From Zeus faber (lineage: Eukaryota; Chordata; Actinopteri; Zeiformes; Zeidae), in assembly GCA_960531495.1 (NCBI GenBank), contig OY482846.1:13585986-13649985 (forward strand): a DNA stretch of 64,000 bases, given 5' to 3'. Every line of letters starts with the position of its first letter. The first letter of the stretch is position 1. Positions 1-10,829 of this stretch are shown one piece after another. Below the pieces are notes generated by a model. It was not told the DNA's origin. It did no database searches and was given only the letters and a program-made list of their open reading frames with translations. The translations under genes and the position numbers were made by a program.

Positions 1-92
1 AGAAGGAGGATCCAGCGTGTGGGCTGGATTTAGAACCAAACAAAAAAAAAAGAAAAGGCATGTTAGCTCCACCCATGGCAACAGAAAAACAA

Positions 93-104
93 AACACACA
101 CACA

Positions 105-148
<44 letters not shown>

Positions 149-154
149 CACACA
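93..154. repeat. (CA)n microsatellite
   Basis: Almost pure CA dinucleotide run with a few interruptions (TA, CG). The short histidine/threonine-rich reading frame across it is a translation of the repeat, not a gene. Confidence 0.95.
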
Positions 155-464
155 GGAGGAAAGTTTGAACTGTGACAGAAAGGAAAGGGGCGCGGCTGCG
201 GAGAAACACTGCTATGTAAACAAGACCAATAATAAACAACAAATAAACTATAAATAGAATAAGTTTTCTATCTGTTTATAAGAAGTTCTTCGAAATGAAC
301 AATTTCATTGATTTGGCTTGCTTGGCTATAGCCAACCATAAATATGAGAAATAGATCGACTTTTGTTATAGTGCAAGTGAAACGTGTAACAAGCCAACTG
401 CGACTTTCGGTCCATTTAAGCAGACGCACCATGCTCCTAAATAGTTAGGGTCAAATGCAGGTGA

Positions 465-830
465 CGTAAACAAATAAACAAATAAATACATACATAAATA
501 AAACGAATAAACAAACACCTAAAAAAAATCCACCAATTAACAAATAAATACACCAAATAAACAAACAAATACATAAAAAACAATAAAGAAAGAAACGCAT
601 AAACAAACATAAATAAATTAATAAATAGAACAAGTAAACAAACAAATAAACAAACAAACAAATAACACAGATAATCAAACACGTAATTAAATAAAACAAA
701 TAAACAAACACATAATGAAATAATTAAACAAATAAATAAATAAAACAAACGTAAACAAATAAATCAGTTAACAAATAAATGAAACAACTAAATACATAAA
801 TAAACAAACAAATACATAAACAAATACATG
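465..830. repeat. A-rich AAAC/AAAT simple-repeat tract
   Basis: About 365 bases built from degenerate AAAC, AAAT and ATAC tetranucleotides, with almost no G on this strand. The cysteine/phenylalanine-rich reading frames on the minus strand are artefacts of this composition. Flanking DNA (155-464 and 831-1740) shows no recognisable gene. Confidence 0.85.
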
Positions 831-1742
831 AAAATTCTTCAAACAATGCAAAGGGAGAGCCTTCTAGGCATGTCGAAAAACATCCATTATATTCTGACAT
901 CTGCTTATCATAATTAGAATACTTCTAAATCAGCATTATTTGGGTGCAGAACACCTAAAATTGAGATCACAAGGACAAAATAAATCCTGTTTTAAACTTG
1001 CAAATTCTTGACCCATTTTGGTTTTGTCTTTCAGAAATTTCGAGAATTCCAGGCCAAAAAAAAAAGGTTTGAGTCCTGACAGTAGTTTTGCTGCTGCCTC
1101 CCTCTAGTGTGAGCAGGTTTAACTACATCCATTTGTTTAAAATTAGTTAAAAACAAACCAAAGAAAATTTCAAATTCTAGTTTCTATTTCCTTCTGGTTC
1201 TCTTTTTTTATGATGCATAGTTGTTTTGCCAGGAATCACAGCCACACAAACAGTAGAAAAAAGGTACCACAACTAACTGGAAATCAGTGGGAATCAAACC
1301 CATTTTGGAAGGGTTTGGCCTTGACAGTGTAACATCCTTGCATCCTACAGGGCTCAGGAATCAGTTGCGAATTCCTTTGTGTCCAAATGACAGTTTTGTA
1401 CAATGGCATTTCAACAGTTCCACTTGGAACAAGCAGCTGAGCTATGTGAGGCCCCACAAAAATAGACCCTCGCCGTGTTCCTTTTTTTAGATTCTAATTT
1501 GGCTCCCCTGTGATTTATGCCAGGGATTAGGGGCGGTGGGGTGGGGGGTTAGAGTGCGTCACAATCTGTCTTAACTTGGATGACAAATCGTCTACTGCAG
1601 GGGGGAAATAAAACTGAATCAGCAAAGGGGACACATTGAACAAGAATATGAAAGAGGAAGTAAAATAAATGATGTTGTCTGCACATGCATATACTTTCGT
1701 CTAAAACAATCTGTCATCCTGTAAGCCTGTTGAGGACGACTG

Positions 1743-1776
1743 CCGGAGGTCTCTCAATGCGTTGAGGGACCTCCGG
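1743..1776. repeat. 15-bp stem hairpin with 4-base loop
   Basis: The arms CCGGAGGTCTCTCAA and TTGAGGGACCTCCGG are reverse complements apart from one G-U type mismatch, around the loop TGCG. An AATAAA lies shortly downstream. It could be the structured 3' end of an old retroelement; no family was recognised. Confidence 0.7.
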
Positions 1777-1872
1777 TGTAAATTTTAACTTAATGAAATA
1801 AAACAATTATTATGGGTAAGATCCACTCTCATTTGCACCTGTCACGGGAAACAATGAAAAAGGTTAGGTTGG

Positions 1873-2117
1873 CATTAAGGCTAACTGGATGAGTTCATGC
1901 AGGTACTGTATGATGGATAATGATAACAGCCAATGAGATGCACTGAGATTGACATGTGATATGTGTGTATACAGTATATCAATGGCAGTGTGTCAATAAA
2001 GTTCTCTTCGTGCGTGAGTTCCAGTCAGAGCAGAACCGATGCCCCACTGTGTGTTATCTTTCCGGTCTCGCACTGGGTATGATGACGGCAGAATCTCTGA
2101 ACAATTCACCTTTGCCA
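1873..2117 (+). repeat. 5' LTR of the copia-like element
   Basis: Matches the copy at 3761-4006 over nearly its whole length, including shared segments such as GAGTTCCAGTCAGAGCAGAA and CACTGGGTATGATGACG. Downstream of its apparent end comes TTGGTTTAGGGCCCAGAG, which occupies the primer-binding-site position. Substitutions between the two LTRs show the insertion is old. Confidence 0.75.
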
Positions 2118-3760
2118 ATTGGTTTAGGGCCCAGAGATCGTTATCCAGCAATTTGCCGCCGAGAGAAACCTAGCGACGTACCGTGTAAGAACCGGCAGAA
2201 GACGGGGAGAAAATGCGGCGCTAATCCAGTTTCTTGATAAATGTTTGTCGCTGGTAATGCAAGAAGTGGCGGAAGATGAGCGGAAAGCGCCAAAGATTCG
2301 GACAGACTGTTATGCATGCAAAGGGAAGCCGCGTATAATTTGCCTGTATACAGAACTGACTTCACTTCAAAAGTCGAGCAGTGAGAGTGTGAATACATGA
2401 TAGAGAGAGAGACAGCATCAGCATTGAGAAACGCTGGTGAGACATTGCGTGATGGGCTGTTAGTAGCAATGATTTTAAAGGGTTTTCCAGAATATTTCAA
2501 ACCGTTCGTTATTCATGTCAGGCAAAGGGAGGAGAAAATGCCTTTTGCCGAATTTAAAACTAAACTCCTGAGCTACGAGGACACTGAGAAGATGTGCGCA
2601 GCAGCATCCGATGACGACATCACGAAAGCGCGTGTGCAGCCGAGTGCAAGACCCGGGGTGCCAAAAGTGCGATCAAAGTGTGATTGAGACATACTCAGGG
2701 CCAGGTTCCAGTAACTATGCCTGAGGTGAACGGCCAAGCACAGACAGGTGAAACCAACCATGAGCCTACATGATATCCTTCTAGAGTGAGGAAGGAACTA
2801 GGTTGTTTAAGTGAATGTGTATCTGGTGAGGAGGGTGGTGATCAGGTACTGACTAACATAGATTATTGTTACAGATTAATGTGTAATGTACCCCGAAAAT
2901 TCAGGGAAGCTGTAACCTCATCCAACTCGAAGGAATGGGTTAATGCGATGGATGATGAAATGCAATCGCTGAGAGAAAATTACACATCTACCATAACCAA
3001 CTTGCCCGAGGGAGGAAGGCAGTGGGGCATAGGTATATGCAATTAAGAACAATGCTGATGGAGCTGACCATATACAAGGCACCATATGTAGCCAAGGGAG
3101 ACAGTCAAAAGATGGGTGTAGCCTATGAGGAGACATTTTCTCCTCCTGCTAACCTGACCAGTATCGGAGTGTTGATGCAAAAAAACAGCACAGGAAAACC
3201 TGATTTTACATCAGATGGATGTCAAAGCTGCCTACCTACATGCACAATAGGTTGCGGGGTTGACATAAAAAGGGTCACGAGGATAAATCTAGCACAAATG
3301 GAAAGTTGGTGTATAAGCCAGAAAAGTCACTATATGGGCTTAAACAAGAAACGTCAGAAATCGGAACAAGACGCTGCACAAGTATATGAGTGACAACGAT
3401 TTTGTGCAAAATCCAGCTGATTATTGTTAACACAAGGAAAACAGAAAATGAGAAAGTGATCATGATAATATGGGTTGATGACTTGATCATTGCTGCCAGC
3501 GATGAAAATGCACTGAAGTTTGTGAAGGAGATGCTGACAGCCCAATTCAGGATGAAAGTCTGACAAAACCGGCAACACAATTTATGTTGATTAAGTTTGC
3601 AAAGTTTATGTTTGGGGATTAACCATGTACTGTATGTGAAAATGTACATGATGTGCGTTAGAAAACCTTATGTTTGTTGTTGCTAAATATGTTCTTTTTT
3701 TTAGATGATAACAATGTGAGCGCAAGTGGGGCTGTTGACATATATGAAAAATGTGCTCTA

Positions 3761-4006
3761 AATTAAGGCTAACTGGATGAGTTAATGCAGGTACTGTATG
3801 ATGGACAATGATAACAGTCAATGAGCAGCACTGAGATAGACATGTCATTTGTGTGTATACAGTATATCAATGGCCGTGTGTCAATAATGTTCTCTTCCTG
3901 TGTGAGTTCCAGTCAGAGCAGAACCGATGTGACACTGTGTGTTTATCTTTCCGGGCTAGCACTGGGTATGATGACGCCAGAATCTCTGAACAACTCACCT
4001 CTGCTG
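3761..4006 (+). repeat. 3' LTR of the copia-like element
   Basis: Direct repeat of 1873-2117, starting at ATTAAGGCTAACTGGATGAG and ending near CAACTCACCTCTGC. It differs from the 5' LTR by scattered substitutions and small indels. Confidence 0.75.
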
Positions 4007-5400
4007 ACAAAAGGTGCTTAGAGATTGTGAATTAAACTGTGAATATCGGTGCCCAAATACATTTTCTATACCGGTCCCCCAATGCAAAGTAAGAATTTTA
4101 CAGGTTTGTCAAATTCAACCAATGCTCTTCATGAGAACGTGTCCGTGGTCACAGGCAAAACTAACATGACTTAATTTTCCACATAGAAAGCTTTGTTTCG
4201 TTTCATGTGCCTTTGCTCTTCTTTAGACGGCCCATCAATCAAAAATCTGTCACTACTTTTGCTCATTCTCAAACACACAGTAAATGTCAGATTATAGTAG
4301 ATTAAAACATTGCTAGTGTCTCTGTCAAAAATGCAATTAATTATCAATTAATTAACCGTTTGGATTGCTATTTTTTTAAGCAAACTTTGCTTTGAACTGG
4401 GTGTATTTATAATGATGAATTTGTAAGATGGCTGGGTGTAACTTCACTTTATTAGTAACGTGTAGCACCATTACATTAAGTGGAAACTCCCAGTCTCATA
4501 GCTCCAGACACCATTATGACTCATTCATCCCCACATGGAGACATTATAGAAAAACTATATTTTTACCTTTAGTACATTTATTTTAATTACTTCCTTCATT
4601 CCTTCCTTCCCTTTTCTCATTGAAAATATTCCCCGACATTTGGAAATAACCACACTATGTCTAGTTGCATGTTCAGATGGACATTTTGAGACAGGCTATT
4701 TAAATTTTTACAACAGAAGTTTGAAATTGTGCAATTTTGATAAAATCTTAAAACACAACTACATAGTCAATTTGTTAAAACACAATTCCAAGAAATATTT
4801 GCATGAAGTGCAAGGGCACATAGAAGTCCTGAAGTACATTTTCCTCAAAATATTTGTACCTTGCTTTAACCTGCTTATCTGCTATTTTAACCTGCTATTT
4901 AACTTTCTTATAACCATCATTTGGACTGCGCACACAGGCTCAAATGTAGGCTTTGCACAGACATGCACAGACACAGTCACCCACCACACTCAAATGTGGT
5001 ATCTGACGATCCACAAAATTCTGCTCCACATAATTGTGTGACCACGGACCAACATCTTGTTTTATTGTGCAACATCCCCAGACCCTTAAAATGCAAGTGC
5101 ACCGCCACCCACACAGACATCCAGAGTCACTGTGTCAACGAGCTGATGCTCCATGATGCCTCACTTTTAAGACTCCCGTTGCCCAATGAAAGCATCTCAG
5201 CCATTCGGGAGGCCAATTGCATTGTACCCCCTGAATTTTGACCCTCCCGTTTAATCTCTGTAGGCACGGCCGCCTGTCAGCTATCATCACAGTCAGCAGC
5301 CCCCCATGATCCTGTTCCAGCTGTGTAGACACTTGAAATGCAATTGGGCCATAAAGACAAGAATATTCACTTGTTTGGAATGGAAACCCCTTGCCTTGTG
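4007..5400. other. Intergenic DNA without recognised genes
   Basis: AT-rich sequence with reading frames that match nothing I know. The block at about 5080-5340 has a more balanced base composition and could be a conserved non-coding element, but this cannot be judged from one sequence. Confidence 0.4.
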
Positions 5401-5408
5401 TAGTAGAT

Positions 5409-5516
5409 ATATACATACATACATACATACATACATACATACATACATACATACATACATACATACATACATACATACATACATACATACATACATACAT
5501 ACACACATACATACAT
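5409..5516. repeat. (ACAT)n microsatellite
   Basis: About 26 tandem ACAT tetranucleotides with one ACAC interruption near the 3' end. Confidence 0.97.
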
Positions 5517-5572
5517 AAAAAAGCATAAAAAAGCATATTGACTTTGCAAGAGCAACTGGTATGGATCTGGAC

Positions 5573-5795
5573 CTCACCTAAACTTAACCATCTCTAACCT
5601 TTTACCTAACCCTAAGCATCTTTAACCGTGTACCTAAACGTAACCATCTCTAACGTAAACCTAAACGTAACCATCTCTAACATTATACCTAAACTTAACC
5701 ATCACTAACATTATACCTAAACTTAACCATCTTTAACATTATACCTAAACTTAACCATCTCTAACATTATACCTAAACATTACCATCTCTAACCC
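5573..5795. repeat. Minisatellite, about 27-29-bp unit
   Basis: Around eight tandem copies of a unit of the form CCTAAACTTAACCATCTCTA followed by ACATTATA. The first copies are more diverged (ACCGTGTA, ACGTAAA); the last four are nearly identical. Confidence 0.9.
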
Positions 5796-6275
5796 AACAT
5801 TTTTCAGAATAATGGGCCGTCAGAACAATGGGCAGTCCCCATAGATTTGGAGTCAAAATAACAGAATCAATAAAAAAGGGTACAATTAAATCTTAATACT
5901 AGGTGCATGAGTCCATAAATCATATCTCTATTCTTCCTATAGGGCATGATAAATGTCAGCATTTGTGACAGCAGTTTAATTTAGTGTTGTTATTATTTCT
6001 TTCCTTGTACTAATTAATTCCACTTCGAGCAACAGTTGAATGTTGCTCTCACTGGGGTGTTGTTGGCCCGGTGACCCACTCCTCCCAAAACCACATGACA
6101 GTGATTTATATCCTTTAATATAACTTGCAAGTGTAGGAAATTGAGTTGTCATGAGGATGATGGGGATTAGGATGAGGTAGCGTAGTTGGGGGGGTAAAAA
6201 AAAAAAAGTGCACATTACATGTGTAATGCACACTTTATTAGACTGCAGGCTGTTGGAGCTCATCAAGAAACTATC

Positions 6276-6437
<162 letters not shown>

Positions 6438-6759
6438 CAGAGACATTAGCTCCCTCTACTGTGATGGCATGATATATGGGAAGCACACTGCAGTCTTTCC
6501 AGTGGTAGCTTACATTAGCATCGTGATTGTGAACAGACTAAATGTAAAAAACGCGTTCATTCCACCCTCCGGTCTGCTTGATACTGACCCGTAAAGCCAC
6601 TCGTGGTGATCGCTGTTCCCCTGGAACGAGCGTTTGAGCTTCCCGTATCAAACTACAAGGCGCCATCACTCACCACACAATAACACTTTATTCTATTAAT
6701 GTACACGAGTCACATGACACCTCTACTGTCCTCCAGGCTGCGATTCCATTCCTGTTCGC

Positions 6760-7010
6760 TTTGTTGTTGTCGTTTGTTTTTGGTTTCTCTCGATCGCTCG
6801 GTCGCTCTCGCGGCGCTGCTTCGTCTTTTTCCGGTAAAGTGGTCCGCCTAGAAATGTGACACCGTCTCCATGGAAACAAAACAACTGCATTTTCCAAACA
6901 TGGTCACGGAAGTGAAACGGCACTGCGTGCGTGCAGGCGCGCCGTGACGTAGGCGCTGTGGTTTCACATTCCCTTGACCGTGAGAATGTAGAGGAACTGG
7001 ACTATATCTT
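6760..7010. promoter_or_regulatory. CpG-rich promoter-like segment
   Basis: Locally GC- and CpG-rich sequence in an AT-rich neighbourhood. It carries an ETS-like CGGAAGTGAAACG near 6907 and a CRE-like GTGACGTAGG near 6945. Short reading frames run out on both strands, including 6931-7152 on plus, but no known protein was recognised. It could be a small unrecognised promoter or a distal element of the fos-like gene. Confidence 0.35.
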
Positions 7011-7189
7011 ATTGTTGACATTCGCTGTTGACAATAAACAAAGTCCAGCCGCTGGCGATATGAATGAAGTGGTATTTGCAACCGAAATTGCAAAAGATAT
7101 AGATTACCAACCGCAGGATTTAATGCCAAAACATAATATTCAAATAATCTAGTTTGAAGACAATGGTTACCATCGGTGATTCATTGGTA

Positions 7190-7195
7190 TTTATT
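7190..7195 (-). terminator. Candidate polyA signal of the fos-like gene
   Basis: AATAAA on the minus strand (TTTATT on plus), about 585 bases past the stop codon of the minus-strand fos-like gene. This would give a 3' UTR of normal length for a fos gene, containing a GA-repeat at 7686-7709. Confidence 0.45.
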
Positions 7196-7778
7196 TCCAT
7201 TTTCATTTTCAGTGATATATTTTTGCATCTGATTAAGTAAAAAAATAAACTATGTCATAAAATACATCTTGATAAAATACACAACGGGATGTTTTCGTGG
7301 AAAACTTGAACAGAAATATCAAGTCCGTGAACACCATACAGTGAGATGATAATTACATGCTACACATCAGTAAACCTGTTATTTTTACTTGTTACAACAC
7401 AACTTGTAAGCAGTGTTCACATATTTAAGCACAATCTATAGCATCACGTTACATTTAGGGATGGAAAATAGTGTAAGATGCAAACTCTTCACATTTAAAT
7501 GATACGCTTTTTGCATGCATTTAAATACGAGCACAAGATATTGTTCCAGAGAATTAACAGCACTCACTGCCATTGCACCATAGGTGAGGAAGATTCAACC
7601 TTGTTACAGTCACAGAAAAAAAAAGTCACCTAATCTTTGATAAGGTTTACACAACATCCACATGTACACTACAAAACATTACTGGGGGGAGAGAGAGAGA
7701 GAGAGAGAGGCCGTAGCTTGTTTGCTGGTTATAAACCATTTACAGATATGCTTGATAGATTGCATAACTTATGTACAT

Positions 7779-9922
7779 TCACAAGACCAATAGTGTTGGA
7801 GAATTAAGACTATCTTTTGTGAACTCAGTTGCGCTGAGGCTGCCCTTGGTGCTCTCACAGCTCTCAGCCAGGGAATCAATCTCAGAGCAATTAAAGGAAA
7901 ACACTGATCGGTAAGTGCTACACGTGGGGCTGGAAGACACAACAGGCGTGCTCAGGGACTCAAGGTCATTCGCCACTGACTTGTACAGTGTCTCCCAGTC
8001 TGAGAGACAGAAGGGGCCGCCAAGGTCGATGTCAGGGACCGACGCAGCCGCTTCATCGGCCACGGTCATCTCCAGACTGGGGACCAGGTCGTCCAGGTCA
8101 TCTCCTTTCAAGTCCTCTAGAGGCTCCTCTTCAGCACTCGAGCACAGAAGGATGTCGGAGTTCCCCAAAATGGCAGCTGCGGAGGTGCATGGCATGTCCA
8201 TGTCTTGGACCGCTGTGCACTCCGATATGGTCATGTTGTTTTCAGATATTTTGTCACCCTCCATAGCAGGGAATAGTGGGGAGGCTGGAGGGTCCTCTTG
8301 CATGGCACTAACATCATTGTCATTATCCACTTCATCATCCACTTCATCATCGGCATCATCAGCATCGGTAGATAGCTTACAGATTGGGTTGTGGGAGGCT
8401 AGAACCTGCTCGAGCCTCTCTTTCTCTTTCAAGAGATCAGCTATTTCAGTCTGTAGAGCTGCCTTCTCTTCTTCAAGCTTGTCGGTCTCCTGTGGGGAGG
8501 ACAGGCAAATATAAGGAAGACTGTTAAGAAATGCCAATACAATATTAATATTTACTAAGATAATTTCCTGAATGGAATCACGCATGAATGTCAAACAGAC
8601 ATTTGGATACTTACAGCTTGCAAAGTGTCGGTGAGCTCCCTCCGTCTATTACGACACTTTGCTGCTGCAATCTTGTTCCTCTCCCTTCTGATCCTCCTCC
8701 TTTCCTCCTCCTCCCTGGAAGTCTACAATCAATCACAAAAAAAAAGCTTTTTTAAATGACCATCGTTGAGATATTGCCACGTCTGCGTTTGGCTCTAAAA
8801 AGCTAATTCCCTTGCCAAGATTTTTTCCCCCATTGCAGCATACTGAGGATGCTGGACTGGTCCATCACACATGGGGTAAAGATGCTGCACCACTGGCACG
8901 GTCCACCTCCAGTCACGATGCAAAACACGTTTTCAGCCATTTATTGACAGGAGATAACATGTTAGAAGGAATAAACACCCGTCTCTAATACCTGGCTTTT
9001 CTGTGCCTTCTTGCTGTGGAGGTTTTCCTTGTGCGGATCTGCCGAGGAAGACGACTGGGCAGCCTTTGAGCTGCCAGGGGAGGGGGAGGCAGATGTGATG
9101 ACTGTCGGCTGCACCATCCACTTCAGATCCGGTGAGGTTGAGATTGCAGTCACAGTAGGAACAAAGCAGTCACTTGCACTTGTTTCAGAGCCCTGCCAAA
9201 TCACATCACATATTCTGCATTGGTGCAATCACATTTCTCACCGTGCCAAATACATGAGACAATACATTTGCACGTCGGAAAATAGTAGCCTGCGTCAAAC
9301 ACTTGGATGGATGTGGCAAATACATACACTGTATATGTAAATTAATGTCGTTTTAGACCATCTGTGTCCATTATACAGTTTCTAGCTCAGACCTCATCAC
9401 ATTGCCTATTATCATTGCTTTTCGTCATCATCATCATCATCATTATCATCATCATCATCATCATCATCACCGCCACAATCCTATTTTGAAAGGTCACGAC
9501 CAAGACATAATGTTGATATGAAAATAGTTTACCTAGTTAATTCGACACCAAGCTTAAAAAAATGAGACTATAACCTTACATTTAAATTAAATTTGCAACA
9601 CGTGATTTAAATGTTGCGTCTTTTTTCACGGGTCCGAGGGCCAGTAGGTTTTTTTTTTTTGTTTTTTTTTTCGTTTTTGTCATTGTTATGACTCAAGAGG
9701 TTGAAAGGAAATGTTTTCCCGTCGCATTGCCTGCTATATGGACGATCTTTTTCGGGGTTTTACTTGAAGTAATGTATCCGTCTGTACCTTGGCGCTGTCC
9801 ATTGATGATGCGCTACAAAGCGAGTCAGGAGGCTGCAGGCTGCACGCAGGGGTGTCCCCGCCAGGCGATGCTGTGCTACAGCTGGACGACGAGTCGTACT
9901 CGGGGCTGGATCCTGGATGCAT
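7779..9922 (-). CDS. c-Fos family bZIP transcription factor (fos-like paralogue)
   Basis: AP-1 subunit: Fos proteins dimerise with Jun and bind TGA(C/G)TCA sites in the nucleus after stimulation. Coding exons on minus: 9922-9788, 9192-8992, 8722-8615 and 8489-7779. All junctions are GT/AG and phase 0, giving about 384 aa against about 380 for c-Fos. The third exon (108 nt, residues 113-148) holds the basic region [14 protein letters not shown]. The fourth opens with the leucine zipper ([20 protein letters not shown]...) and ends in SPTLLVL, the conserved Fos C-terminus. The first exon has the Fos N-terminal [13 protein letters not shown] block. The start is the first ATG, 128 nt below a likely TSS. 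Unlike its neighbour, it has an acidic stretch after the zipper ([18 protein letters not shown]). It is divergent from the fosab-like gene. Whether it is a local duplicate or a named teleost paralogue cannot be settled here. Confidence 0.93.
9423..9471. repeat. (ATC)n microsatellite in intron 1 of the fos-like gene
   Basis: About 15 ATC trinucleotides with one TTATC interruption, inside the first intron of the minus-strand fos-like gene. Confidence 0.9.
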
Positions 9923-10074
9923 CTCTTCAATGGGGAAATTGCAAAATAAAGCTAATAATATTGCATTGGCTGTATAAAGAGTCCTTAGCAGCTATATCGA
10001 ATCCCAATTGCACCGATAAGTTCCATTTGCCGGCCTCATGAATGGTAACTGTGCAGATAGTGCAGAGGCCCGCC

Positions 10075-10081
10075 TTTTATA
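10075..10081 (-). promoter_or_regulatory. TATA box of the fos-like gene
   Basis: TATAAAA on the minus strand within CTATAAAAGGCGGGC, about 155 bases upstream of the ATG at 9922. It predicts a TSS near 10050 and a 5' UTR of about 128 nt. A CRE half site (TGACGTT on minus) lies upstream at 10345-10351. Confidence 0.75.
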
Positions 10082-10496
10082 GTGAGCTGGAATTTTATGA
10101 ATGAAATCTATGTGGGGGGGACCGAACCATTCCCCGATATGAACAGGTTGAGAGTGGGGTAAAGAAAAAAAACAAAACATAGGCTTTCCAGTTGAACACA
10201 TGGAACGTTAAACACATGACACATATATTTTTCGGGTCCACCCAAAAATATATACACATAGTTTCATTTATTATAAAACCGAAAGAAGACTGAAATGGGC
10301 CGGCCCCCCCCTCGTGAGGTTCCCTCTGCCATATGTATGAACAACGTCATTTCATGTATCCTGCGTCTGCGTCGTGTACATCACGTTCCCGGTGTGTGAC
10401 TAGTTTTGTAACACACGACTTTCATATTCCACACACTGATCAATCATTCAAATAGGGCACCTGCAGCAATTAATAGAAAATAATCTGTTGGCAAAA

Positions 10497-10516
10497 TATA
10501 TATATATATATATATG
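10497..10516. repeat. (TA)n microsatellite
   Basis: Short TA run between the two fos genes. Confidence 0.9.
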
Positions 10517-10816
10517 TATATGTATAAATATGGCAACATAATCACCCTTTGCTTACAGCCCCCGTGTCCTCTTATGGCATGATTAAAAACCCAGACCCAA
10601 ATCAAACAACAAATGAAAAAATAAAAAAACATTCTGTCAATACCAGGCCAGGCGCGTGCATGTTTAAATACTTCAGATAAATGCATAGAAAAAATCGGGG
10701 ATGCTGTGGGAGTGCAACATGTAAGCCATTGTATGTTATTTCCCACAACCTGGATGGAGCTCCAGCAACAGACTTGTCTGTCGGAAAGCAGCCAATCGCC
10801 GAGTAGACTCGACGAA

Positions 10817-10826
10817 CCATATATGG
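10817..10826. promoter_or_regulatory. Perfect CArG box (candidate SRF site)
   Basis: CCATATATGG is a perfect, palindromic CC(A/T)6GG serum response element core. It lies in the region shared by two divergent fos genes, 736 bp from the TATA box of the minus-strand gene. The sequence matches the SRF consensus; occupancy is an inference. Confidence 0.6.
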
Positions 10827-10829
10827 AGC

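Larger units (their letters stand above)
1873..4006 (+). mobile_element. Decayed Ty1/copia-type LTR retrotransposon
   Basis: Two direct repeats of about 245 bp (about 1873-2117 and 3761-4006) flank degenerate coding fragments, the layout of an LTR element. The internal pieces run in copia order. 2397-2687 resembles a gag (UBN2-like) segment. Around 2895-2995 there is a W-x-x-A-M-x-x-E-M-x-S-L block typical of the start of copia reverse transcriptase. Around 3100-3160 there is KGDSQ...YEETFSP, and around 3310-3350 KPEKSLYGLKQ. Around 3465-3500 IIWVDDLI replaces the usual YVDD box. These lie in different frames with stops, and integrase and RNase H are not recognisable, so the element is dead. 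Exact LTR ends are uncertain because the termini have diverged. Confidence 0.8.

Noticed and set aside
437-748. Cysteine/phenylalanine-rich minus-strand frames that look like membrane proteins
   Set aside because: They are translations of an A-rich AAAC/AAAT simple repeat.
7915-8514. 199-codon plus-strand serine-rich frame
   Set aside because: Antisense shadow of the last coding exon of the fos-like gene, with no family resemblance of its own.
9688-10041. 117-codon plus-strand frame overlapping the first exon of the fos-like gene
   Set aside because: It is the antisense shadow of the Fos exon and intron; the minus-strand frame carries the recognisable Fos N-terminus.
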